Shown piece by piece: positions 36,601-47,696 of a stretch of 64,000 nt of DNA. Location: positions 2,418,001 to 2,482,000 of the forward strand of contig NC_068567.1 of the NCBI RefSeq assembly GCF_025698545.1. Direction: 5' to 3'. The stretch's first letter is position 1; each line of letters starts with the position of its first letter. The notes under the pieces were generated by a model. That model saw only the letters and a list, made by a program, of their open reading frames with translations, was not told where the DNA came from and did not search any database. A program made the translations under genes and the position numbers. This DNA is from Gossypium raimondii (Eukaryota > Streptophyta > Magnoliopsida > Malvales > Malvaceae).

Positions 36601-38483
36601 AAGGCTGCGCTCTTATACCACCATATCCATGCCTCCTAGAACAAAAATACAAGCCAAAAAAAAGGGGGTGGGAGAGGAAAAAGAAAAAAAAAATCTGGAA
36701 AGAAGGGGGAAAAGAAAAAAAGAAAAAGAAAGAGGAAGACCGAAGACGATAAAAAATGGGTGAGATTTCGACAATACCATCACAGGCCTAATAGAAATCA
36801 ACCATAACAAATCATCAGCTGTCTACCAATTCCAAATTAAAACAAAAATGACTAAAATAATAATAATAATAATAAAATCCCTTGAGTGTCATCACTTTAT
36901 CTATGCAAGTCCCTATACTTTTGTTACACTCAAATAAACCCCTACCCTTTATACCTTTCATTTGAAATAAAAATCTTTAATCAGGTACAAATCAAAAGAT
37001 AAAAAAACTAATTTGGGACTTGCTTAAGAAAAGTGAAATGGTTCAGGATTAATTTTTTTAATCTTTTAGCCAACAAAAATTTCACTCTCAAGTAAGTCTC
37101 AACTACAAGCTAAACCCCAAAGGAAAGGCCATGTAATGTTTCAATTCTAAAATAGGAAACCTGGAAATGGTTGACATTAATTTTTCCAGGAGACAACCAT
37201 GCAACAAAGTAGAATGTAATGATTTCAAATTTCTTCCTTGATCAAATAGAGTTTGAGGGAGCAATTGCATCAAACTACCACAGCCAGAGCAGTACTATGT
37301 AGGCCACAAATGGAAGCAAATCCAACTGAACAAGTACTACCATATACAGAACTGAGACAAGCAGTATCATGAAAGATTACCTGTGAATAAACCACGAAAT
37401 TATTTTTATGATCAACCAATCTGGCTATGGGGCTCAAATATAGACGCTATTCATCCCCGCGGAGTCTGGTTACACAGGACCTTAAAGTAGCTTTGGAAAA
37501 GAATTTTCCTTGGAAATGACGAAAAAAGGGAAAAAAAAAGGGAAAAAAAAGGAGGAAAAAGAAAGAAAAAAAATACAAGCAAAGTGAAAAGATAGAACCA
37601 AGCCCAAAACGCAGCAGTCACCTAATTTGAATCAATCAACACTAAAGAAATTTAATCAAAATATATATCTTATAGCATTAGCTCTCTGCCACAAAGCAAC
37701 TGCATACCTTCACATAGATAAAGTTAAAAATCAACCCTCCAAACTGATCACTGACAGGTCCAACAGGAACACCGTGAATAAACCTGCATGAGTTGGGATA
37801 TAACAGGCTGTCTAGACCATCAAAGGCAAATAAAACAGGTCCTATGATCAAGCACATCAATCAAAGGCCAAGAGTCGTAGGACATCAATACGGCTAGAAG
37901 ACAAAAACGATCGAGGAAGATAAGCATGCGTTGGAATTTAAAGATGTACGCACGAAGAACACTTTGCTAATACATACATAAACATAAATAGAGGCAGAAA
38001 GGATAGATCTAAACAAAGATGCAAACTTTCAAGTAAACACTTCATAAATTACAGTTCATAAGTAGAGATAATGGTCCAACATACATCTAGCAGTAAAAGA
38101 GCCCTGCTACAAACATTGCATGGTTGATTGCAGAAGAAAGCAGAACACTGCTTGAAATACTTTATCCATTGTAAATGTGAGCTCAAAGACTTCAATGCCA
38201 ATCTGTTCCACATGCCTGCAAAGGATAAAAGAGCACAATGGCGTACATTTATGAAGAAACAACAATTGTCTGAAAAATCCAAACACCAAAAGAAACACTA
38301 AGCAATGTCTTAAGTGAACTGCTGTTCATATAGGAGCCAAAAGCTCTCATAGATCTTAATAGCTTGTTCATATCTGAACAAGCTTGAATTGATCAAAGGG
38401 TAAAGTGGAGACTGAGTCAGACAGCTTGGAACAGCTTTAGTCTAAAAAATCCCCAAGGTTCAGTAACACATTAAGCCCACGGC
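36600..38483 (-). other. 3' region of the RS-rich splicing protein gene
   Basis: The minus strand here lacks long frames but has moderately complex sequence with splice-like sites, such as 'tttatcctttgcag' near 38222 and a donor-like 'gtgaaggtatgc' near 37706. This is best read as 3' untranslated region with optional introns, as often seen in plant SR-type genes whose transcripts are alternatively spliced. The extent is a guess. Purine-rich stretches at 36655-36740 and 37505-37580 are simple repeats. Confidence 0.4.
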
Positions 38484-41400
38484 TCATTTCTGACGAGGAG
38501 AAATGGATTGATCTCCTGACCCTGCAAATAAAAACATTAATCACCAACCGTACAACTTTATTAGTGTTATTTCATTTTTGGTGATTTTTGACATTACCAT
38601 TACTACCAAGCCACTGCTTACTACTTGATCTTTCAAGTCTGTCTGGTTCATCTGCATTCAATTTGCTATTTGGTGAGTACCCTTCATCACTGTCAAATAT
38701 TGGTAAATATTTGCTTCTCAGCTCCTGATCATCATTCACTGAAACTTTCGTGTCATAAGCCTCCTCTTTTGAAACCAGCATTCCATCATCCCCTGTATTT
38801 TTCAAATAATTAAAAACGGAAGTAAGCAGAGCCCATTACCATATCCAGTCTTTCCTATTGTTTTGCCAAAATGTGAACTTTTATTGTTACGATCTAAACA
38901 ATACTTACCTTCAGCTGACTTTGGCCTTGAATGCCTTCTGTGCCTCGAATCATTGTCTTCAGAACTTCTTGGTGAAGACCTGCTTCCTCTAGGAGGCTGA
39001 GCTTCAGCAGATGCTAAATGCTTTTTGTCATGACGTTTTGATCTTTCATCTACTTTATCAATGGATCGATGTTTTCCCTCAGTAGACTTTGACCTAGAGC
39101 GCCGTCGGTGTTTTAATCTATTTTCATCTGAATTTCTGGGGGACCTCCTGCTTCCTCTGTGATGCTTGCCATCAAAAGATCTTGACCTTGACCTCTTTCT
39201 ATCCCGATGCTTGCCATCAGCAGATCTTGACCTCGACCGCCTTCTATCCCGATGCTTAGATTTCTTATCTCTGATTCTCTCACTCCTCTCTTTGGTGTAA
39301 TGCCTACCTTCAGCAGATCCTGATCGTGATCGCCTTCTATCGCCATGTCTCAATTCATCATTTCTCACTTCATCAATTTTACTGCCGGAGCGAACCTTGC
39401 CTTCTACAGAAATTGATCTGGACTGCCTTCTGTGTTTTGAATTGTTTTCATCTGAACTTGCAGAAGAAGACCTGCTTCTTCTTTGAGGTCTACCTTCTGA
39501 AGATAATGACCTGGATCGCCTTCTACTGCGGTGCTTTGTTTTTTCATCTGGGGTCTCATTCTTTTTGTTATCCGAATCAACAGACTTTGACCTAGAGCGC
39601 TTTCTATATTTCAATTTCCTTTCATCATCATTCTTTGGGGATGACCTATTTCTTCTGTGATGCCTTGGTGATGTTGAACCTGGATGGGATGATTTCCTAA
39701 GCTTAGGTGAACTTTCTCTACTATGTTTAGGGGAGTCAGAATCTACAGGAGTTAATTTTCTAGTTCGAGGACTAATACTCCTATTTCTCCTCGAAATAGA
39801 TGAATGACGATCACGCGATCTCTCCAAATCTCGTCTGCCACTCCTGTCATTGTCATCTCTATCTCTATATGAACGTCGTTCACTTTCATATCTTGAACGA
39901 TGATGAGATCGCACAGGTGATCTGGACCTACGGTCTCGTTGGAAACGGGGCAGAGGTGAATAAGAGCGAGACCTCCTCCTTCGCCTATAACTGATAGGTG
40001 ATCTTGACTTTGACCTTGACTTTCGCCTATAAATGATCGGTGATCTTGACTTGGACCTTGATCTTCGCCGATAACTAATTGGTGATCTAGTCTTTGATCT
40101 TGATCTTCTCCGATAACTAAGGGGTGATTTTGATTTGGATCTTGACCTTGCACGAGAAGGGGATGGTGACCTATAAACAGGAGTTATAAATTAGTATAAC
40201 TCTGATTTATCATTATGGAAATTGAAACCTAGGAACATACAGACAAACAAGGGAAGACTTTGATTTTTTGATTCCCAATATGTAAAATATCATCTGTAAG
40301 ACAACGAAGATTTAAAAACATGAGAGAATCAGTGCAAAAAAGACATGTGCTACTCATGATAAAATACACATCATAAACAGTATTGATTGGAAAACAATGC
40401 TGCAGACAGCAACCTATTGTATACCCATAAACCAAAAGGACCAACATATAGATACTCCAAACATGCTAAGCAGTGACATTCTGCTTGCAAATCACTTAAT
40501 CCCATGCAACTTTATAATAACAGCTTTTAGGCAAACATAGGAGAACACAAGTAACTCCATATTCTTTAACAATATTAAGCCTTAAGAAACAATACATGCT
40601 TGCGGGGAAATAAACTTGTCCTGATGAGGAGACATACCTAGACTTACTCTTGGTTTCCTTCTCTTCAGTAACAAGTCCATCAGCTTTTAGCTTCCTACTT
40701 ATTTCTGCAGCTCTTGCTGCAGCTAATTCTGTTGCAGACTTCATGCTTGCAGCTCGGTTAGCTGCCTGCTGAGCAGTCAATGTTTGTTGCATAAGCAAAG
40801 CCTGTTGGAATTGCATCTGTTGCATGGCAACAGCTTGCTGCATCATCAAAGGTAGAGATGAAGAAGTCAAGGATGAAATAGCAGGTTTCGGAGGAAGTGT
40901 TTTGGCCATTTCCACATTTAATGGTCGACCACCAATATCCATATTGTTCAATGCCAAAGCAGCCGTTGCTTCCTCTGGTTTTGAATATTCTATGTATGCA
41001 AAATGCTTTGAATCAGTGATTGTACACTCAACAACTGTACCACAGAAGCTAAAAAGCTGCTTCAACTGTTCCACTGTGAGAAGTGGGTTAAGATTGCTAA
41101 CTTGTAGGGTTTTTTTCAATGCATCAGCCTTTGCAGCTTTGTCAGGAGAGTCTGACAAGGAGCAGATAACTGTGAGGTTGGACACTTAGCTAAAAAGGAA
41201 ATATATAGGACTTGGAAAGTAAATTAAAGAAACGACAGTAGTGGAAAGCAAGATAGTATAAACAGTACCAGATGAATCTTTGGTTGACTGAGTTTGTGAT
41301 TGCACCTGAGCAGCATGAGCTTGAAGGGCCTGAGCAGCAACAATAGCCTGAGCAGCAGCCATTGCAGCTGCAGAAGGTGCCATAGGAACCTGACTGAGAG

Positions 41401-42600
41401 TTCCCATGCTGGTTGTTGCTGCCAAAGCAGTCATCAGCAAATTGTGGGGAGGATGGTTCAATTTGCAATCAGTTTTAGCACAACGGCCATTGAGGTATTC
41501 TCGACAAACTTCCCCAAGAGATGCCCCCATTCCTGGTAAAATAGCACCACCTGAAGCACCAGAAACAATGCCTGGGATCATACCCAACAAGCCGGGGAAA
41601 GCTCCAGAAACAGATCCTGTGTAGTTTGGCATGTTGGGCATTGTTTGATTTACTAGATTTGGATATGTGGATGCAGGCGCCACCCCTAGTACAGCTCCAG
41701 TAGAAGTACCTGCATTACAACAAATTCAACATCTGCACCATGAGCGCTAAGAATGCAATCAAAAGCTATGCCCGAAAGTGAAGTCAAACATCTCAACACT
41801 AAGCAATAACAGAAATTCTACAGCAAGTTAGATGGCAGTGGGCAAAATTATATGAAGGTGAATCACATCAGGAACTTTTCTCATTCCAAATTGTGAGACT
41901 TCTTCACAACGAACAAGGTAAATAATACTATTTCAACTACTTGGACATTAAGAAATTTACATTATATAGGACAATCAAATAGGGTTAACGAATATAGAAA
42001 AATCTACATGACAAGTGATAGCAAAAGATACAACTAAAAATGAATAGACGTAGCCTTAACAATGTTACCTGCACTAAAGAACACTGGGAATGGGCTGCCC
42101 ATGATGGGTTTCCCATTGCACTCAATGTTCACCATATAGTTCCCTCTCTTGGGCACCACATAAGTCACCGTGTAAGTCCCATCTCCCATATCCTTCACAA
42201 TGCCCTCCTGTTCCGCACCCCCAACACCCACACCTGGCGAAACTTTCACCTTAATCTGCGCACCTCCAATCTGCACTTTCCTCCCATCTGCATCCTTTGT
42301 TACCACCATAAAGGTGGATGCTGCGCATGCTGTGCCACCAGCTATTCCTGGTCCTGCTGCCATGCACTTAGCAGGATCCACAGGTCCAACCGGTTTGTCC
42401 ACCAAGTCATTGGTGTCCTCAGACTCACTATCCGATGAAGCTGCCACCACCTCCTTGTTACGGCCCTTATCAACATCTTTGAATGTGGCTTCGAAAGCCG
42501 CTTTAGCAGCAGCAGCTTTTTCAGCCTCACTTTTCAGCTTGGCCTCTTCAGCTTGTTTCATCCATATAGGCTTTGGAGCAGCTGAGGTCCGATCCGCCAT
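38484..42600 (-). CDS. IRR: Filamin-repeat/CCCH/RRM/RS-rich splicing regulator, IRR type
   Basis: Six coding exons on the minus strand: 42600-42069, 41709-41269, 41151-40638, 40170-38909, 38792-38598 and 38521-38484. All borders are GT-AG and phases match, giving 993 residues. In order: an Ala/Glu/Lys helix near 14-40; a filamin/ABP280-like Ig fold (about 75-175, with 'GDGTYTVTYVVPKRGNY'); a CCCH zinc finger (C-x7-C-x4-C-x3-H from residue 246); Gln/Ala-rich segments; an RRM (about 339-410; RNP2 LQVSNL, RNP1-like KHFAYIEY); and a very long Arg/Ser domain (about 495-915, many RSRS and SPxxYRRRSRS repeats). It matches the layout I recall for Arabidopsis IRR (At3g23900), a nuclear RNA-binding protein that controls splicing of defence transcripts such as CPK28. 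The ATG at 42600 is used; the TTG before it is not a start. Confidence 0.9.
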
Positions 42601-43085
42601 CAAATTTTAAAAAAACCTAAAGATCTAAAAGTCAAAAAAATAAAATTAGCAATTACCCAAATTCTAAAATCTAAAAATACCAATTCCACTTCAATTATTG
42701 GAAAAAAAAAAAGCGATCTGATGTACTTCAATAATCCTAGAAAACTCCAAAACTAAAAACTATACCAATTTCAATTTGCAATTCGAATGCAACCCTAGAA
42801 AGAGAACCTACCGAATAGGTGAAGCAAAACCTTAAATTCGAAGCTAAAAAGGGAGAGAAATACGTTAAAATTAAGCATTTGAGATTCCATTTTTCATAAT
42901 TTGATAACTTTTGGAGTCCCTTAGGCTATGTTTGGATGCAAAGAAAATTAAGGAAAATGTAAGAAAATATATATAAAAAGAAGAAGGAAAGGGGCATTAC
43001 CTTATGCTGCAATTTTGGGATCCGACGGCGAAATCGGGCGGATAACGAATATGTGTACATATATAGGGCTGAAAGCGATGTGATG
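42601..43085 (-). promoter_or_regulatory. Leader of the IRR-type gene with a 5'-UTR intron
   Basis: An acceptor-like 'gatctttag' ends about 18 bases before the start codon. A donor-like 'cataag|gtaatgcc' lies near 43003, giving a ~385-base leader intron. The first exon (about 43003-43060) is GC-richer. Leader introns are usual in this gene class. The boundaries are predicted by eye. Confidence 0.5.
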
Positions 43086-43989
43086 GGGGCAAAAGCGGGA
43101 TTTAATTATAAACCTTTCGAATAAACAAAAAAATTTGGTCAAATTTTGGCTTGGGTCCGTCTATTATGTAAACATTTGGCTTGATTATTTGCTTATGTAA
43201 AATTATAAAGTAAAAATTTAAAAATGAAAATATACTCTAGGTTCTCATAACTCATGCATTGTTTGTATTGTTAGATTAAATAAATCATCAAAAACCTATC
43301 AAATAAAATAAAAAATTGATTCAATCAGTTTTTAGCCTAGTTCAACTGACCCATACCAATTCACAGGTCAACCAGTTTGATGCCTCTTTAGACCGATGTT
43401 CTAGTCAGTCCAGTCAAATTTAAACAATCATGACTTTAAATTTCTACACTTTTTATATATGAAATTTAGTGCAAATTATGTTAAAAATTAAAATGTAAAA
43501 ATTAAATCTCAAATTTAAACGTATCAAAAATACCATAACCGAAAATGATCCATTTTTCATAAAATGCAGAAATAAAAGGAGCTTATGGGAATGTGTCATG
43601 TCAACCTTCCTTTAATAACTGAATTAACTAACACATTTAGATTTATTGGTTTGATTAAATCGATTTAAGATCCAAATAAATGTTAAGTCAATCGATTGTC
43701 GATTAATGAATTCTATAATCGAATAGAATGATTTAACCAAATTTAATTCATATTATTTCTAGTTATTTTAAATATGTAATAATATATAATATAATTTAAA
43801 TTAATTCAACCTAATTATTCGACTAAAAAATAAAAGTCATTTGGGCGAATATAAGATTAATTTAATTAGATCGATAAGTGATTGATTAATTGATTATATT
43901 TAAAGCTGGTGAGTTAAATCGATTAAATTATAAAAGGTGATTGAATTATACAAAAAATCTTAATGACGTGGACAAGCTCTTTTTGTGTG

Positions 43990-44105
43990 TGTGAATTATA
44001 ATAACAGAGCAAAACCCGAACAATAAATGCAACTAGTGGAATTCGAACTCAGACCACACCTGAGATAGTAAACACCCTTGACAATTAGACCATCACATGA
44101 GGTCC
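43990..44105 (-). mobile_element. tRNA-derived SINE-like remnant
   Basis: On the minus strand from 44105: 'cctcatgtgatggtctaattg' gives an A-box-like stretch, and about 35 bases on 'ggtctgagttcgaattcc' contains a B box (GAGTTCGAATTCC, complement of 44038-44050). This spacing is that of an internal RNA polymerase III promoter. No functional tRNA cloverleaf can be drawn, so it is a SINE or tRNA pseudogene, not a tRNA gene. Confidence 0.5.
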
Positions 44106-46138
44106 AAATAAGCTCTTTTTTAATTCCTTATGTTAGCATAAATTTTATTTTGTTGGAAGTGGTGTTTTCAGAAAAATTTGTCATTAAGTTAATTGAAATA
44201 GTTAACGAATAATTATTTAAACTAATTAATGATATTTTAAAATAAATTGAATAGATTATGCTAAATTAAAATCCAAAATTTAAATTTTAAATTTGAGTAT
44301 AATAAAAGGATAAAAATAAATGAAAGGAGGATCAATGGATTATTCACGTAAGGATTAAAATTTTCAAAATAGTCATATAAATACCGCTTAAATAAAAGGC
44401 TTCTCAAATACGTATATCATGTTTCAAATTATATTTTTTTCTTTTCATTTTAATCAATATCTAATTCAACTATCACGTGTTTTATTTTAAACACGTCAAC
44501 ATTCACCTAATTTTTACTACAAACCAGGTTAAAAGTTAGTAAAAAGCCCTTTTTTGAACATTTCTGTCAAAATCGAACCCTTATATGACTATTTTGAAAG
44601 ATTTGGTTTTTATATGAGTAATTCCTAAAAAGTTGAGCCCTAATTTAAACATTTAGATTTTTTTTTTTACCTCAATTAGGTGGAAAAACTAGGGATTTTA
44701 GTTTCCTTTAAAACGCAAAATGCCTTTTTTATCCTATTAACATTTGACCTAAGTTATTTTATACAAAAAGAATATAATTAAAAATTTTATTATAACCAAT
44801 CAATTTATTGATTATGTCCAAATATAGAGAGATAAAGAGGTCATTCTATTAGAGTTTATGTCCAAAAAGATGATATAATTCGAGTTTATAAATACCTCGC
44901 ATCAATTAGAAATAAAGAAATATTTTTACCTTGTTATGATCCATAAAACTAACAACAAGGACTAAAAGGGTGAAAAGTTATTGGAGGAGCCTTGGCTCTC
45001 AAAATTTTAGAAAATTTCTATTAAACCCTTTGAAATTCTTTGAAATTTCAATTAAATTCTCAAATTCATTAAAAACTTTAATTAGGTCCTTGAAACGTTT
45101 CAAAATTTTAATTAGACCCTTTAATATTTTTGAAAATATTCATTAGTCCTCGCAAAAATATTAAACCTTATTATTTTTGAAAATTCATATTAAATCCTAA
45201 AATTTTAAAATTTTAAGTGAACTCCCAAAATTTAGTGGCACATTATACTACCAAGGACTACTGTGGATAAATTAAAAGGTTGGTACCACACTGTGCCTTC
45301 TAACTTTTTCAATATATTTAGTCAAAATACCTAATTACACTGAAAAAAAAAAAGATCATGTTGAAATGAGGGATCACTTATTAGAACTAAGGGGCTTCAA
45401 GCACAACATGATTCTTAACAAGAAGTTTGAATTGGTCAATTAAGAGAGCTAAGGGCAAGTCCCTAACCTCTACAATCTCTATGAGTGTTTTGGTATGATC
45501 AATGTATCTTTTGTGTCTGTTTTATATTTCAAAAAAATTAATCTCTTTAGAGTTCATGGCTGCTTTTAATAGTATTATTCCACGTTTTTAACTAGAGTTC
45601 TTTCACTGAAAGTGTAATGTACTTATTGGTAAGATTACCATTTTTACTAAATAGTCTAACGAGACAACTGTATATTTTTGGGTAAGTTTGTAACCATTGC
45701 CATCTTGTAGTTCGAGATTGGCTCGATGATTTGAAAAATTCATTGATTTTACTTTAGACATGAATTTTTTTTAAGATTTAATGATTTTTCTAGTTTAGTT
45801 TTGTATTTTTAGATTTTCAAAATTTAATCCGTTCGTTTGTTTTTACTTTTAAGAATTTAGTCATGTAATTGTCTAATTTAAAACATAAAGTGCATTTAAT
45901 AACATTATTAATTGATGTTTGTTATATGTAATATATGGTAAGTTCTTATTCGGAAATTAAAGCTGAATTAATAAAAGATATTCAAATTTAATGAAAGCTA
46001 ATTAATTAGGTTATCAATTAGACTTTATTTTTAAATCAAATAAGTAGAAGTTTTAAATTCTAAAATTAAAAGTAGAAAAATTAAATTTTAAAGCCTCAAA
46101 GAGTACATGAACTAAGAGCATAATTAAACTATTTTTAA

Positions 46139-46938
46139 GGGTAAATTATCAAGATAATTATTTTGTTTGTCTCAAGTTACATTTTAGTCATTTATGTTTG
46201 AAATGTTACATTTTAGTCACTTACATTATCATGTTGTAACATTTTAGTCACTAAGCCATTAATTGTTGTTAACGGTGTAATAATAAGTTGACGTGCACGT
46301 TAAATAATCGTTTCAAATAAAAATTTTAGCTTAAATTCTACAATTGGTCCCTATATTTTTTTAATTTTGAGCAATTTAGTTTTCTTCTTTTATGTTCTTT
46401 TAACTTTCTTTCTTTTTTTCATTCTCTTCTGTTTCTTCCTCTGTTTTCCTCCCTTCTTCATTTCTTTTAATGTAGTTCTTCTATATTTTCCATTTGTTAA
46501 AACAAGTTCACAAGCTCGCCTCACTCAGAAAAAGAAATTGTTCAAAAAAAAACAAAAGTACAGGGACTAGTTTTAACAAATGGAATACATAGTAAACATA
46601 CGTTAAAAGAAATGGAGAAGGGAAAAAAATAGAGGAAGAAGCAAACGAGAATGGAAAATAAAGAAAAAAAACGTTAAAAGAACATAAAAGAAAAAAATTA
46701 AATTGCTCCAAACGAAAAAAATGAGGACCGATTGTATAAATTAACTTAAAATTTTTGTTTGAAATGATGATTTAACATGACACGTCAGCTTACCGTTACA
46801 CCGTTAACGGTAATTAATGGCTTAGTAACTAAAATATTACAATGCGATAACGTAAGTGACTAAAATGTAACATTTCAAATATAAGTGACTAAAATGTAAC
46901 TTGAGGTAAACAAAAGTGACTATTTCGGTAGTTTATCC
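46139..46938. mobile_element. 800-bp near-perfect palindromic foldback element
   Basis: The left end is GGGTAAATTATCAAG and the right end, reverse-complemented, reads GGATAAACTACCG. From there almost the whole element is an inverted repeat. Phrases such as 'agttacattttagtca', 'taattgttgttaacggtg', 'tttgtttgaaatgatg'/'cgtttcaaataaaaatttt' and 'ttttaacaaatgg'/'ccatttgttaaaa' are mirrored, leaving a loop of only about 60 bases around 46505-46565. Flanks 'tatttttaa' and 'ttttttaac' may be a decayed target duplication. There is no transposase. The style fits non-autonomous Mutator-like foldbacks and resembles the element at 13.2 kb. Confidence 0.78.
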
Positions 46939-47289
46939 TTTTTTAACATTATCTCTTATTAAAAAAGCTATTGTTTTTAGAATCGGACTGAAGCGATTAG
47001 ACCATGAACTATTCAGGGGTATCAGACTAGAGTTGATGGTTGAATCGTGATAAAAAAATCGATTGAACTGATTTTTTTTATTTTTATTTTTTATTAATTT
47101 TAAAATAATTTATTAAATTAAACCAAAAAAATTAAGCAAACTGATTGAACTGAAAACTAGTGGCCTGATTTGTTCTATCATCGGTCCCGATTTTGAAAAC
47201 ATTGTAAAAAAACAAAAGAATTAGCAAAATGATGAAAAATGAAGGACTATAAGTGAAAAAAAGAGATTAACGCGGGATTCGGAGGCGAT

Positions 47290-47696
47290 ATAAAGTAGTA
47301 GTTTGTTTCTACAACGATTGTGTAAACCTAAGTAACGAACTTAGCTTATTTTACAACTCTTTTTCTCTATGCAATTCCTTTTCTTTTCAAAGAAAAGAAT
47401 ATATTTTTCAAGAAATTCACTATTTTTATTTTTTTTTCTCTTCAAATTCTTGATTGTTATTATGATATGAATCTCTAGTTTTCTCTTTTTTTTTTTTTAA
47501 TTTTGCAGTGTGCCAAGAAAAAAATTGAATAAAAGGTATATATAAGTTAAAAGAATCATGCTTTTTGAAAGTGTTTTTTTTTTTCCAGAATTGTTTAGTG
47601 ATATTTTGATTTGATTTGGGTATAGGAATATCTGGATTGAAAATCTTGGCCCTGCGAAAGAAGATTTAAGTCTCTTTTTTTTTTTTGGTACGAAAG
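47290..47696 (+). promoter_or_regulatory. Leader region of the NIPA gene
   Basis: A CT-rich, T-tract-bearing leader precedes the start. A possible leader-intron acceptor (gggtatag) ends near 47626. The upstream donor is not clear. No distinctive cis-element is recognised. Confidence 0.35.

Larger units (their letters stand above)
43090..47290. other. Gene-free repeat-rich intergenic DNA
   Basis: No gene is supportable. Fragments with wording such as 'accaattcacaggtcaaccag' (43.32-43.40 kb) and 'gaatcggactgaagcgatt' (46.98-47.20 kb) belong to a dispersed repeat also seen near 24.95 kb. Positions 44.97-45.24 kb carry a degenerate array of ~30-bp phrases of the type 'aaattttaattaggtcctt'. The SINE-like and foldback elements are listed separately. 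The small frames at 46367-46570 and 46508-46711 lie inside the foldback element and mirror each other. Confidence 0.55.

Noticed and set aside
41190-42610. Plus-strand and alternative minus-strand frames across IRR exons 1 and 2
   Set aside because: They overlap the well-supported IRR exons in other phases. Their Ala/Ser/Pro-rich content follows from the real codons.
44038-44105. A tRNA gene
   Set aside because: A and B boxes are present, but acceptor and anticodon stems cannot be paired; it is at most a SINE or tRNA pseudogene.
46367-46711. Two 67-codon frames on opposite strands
   Set aside because: They are mirror images inside the palindromic element, encoding Phe-rich low-complexity sequence.
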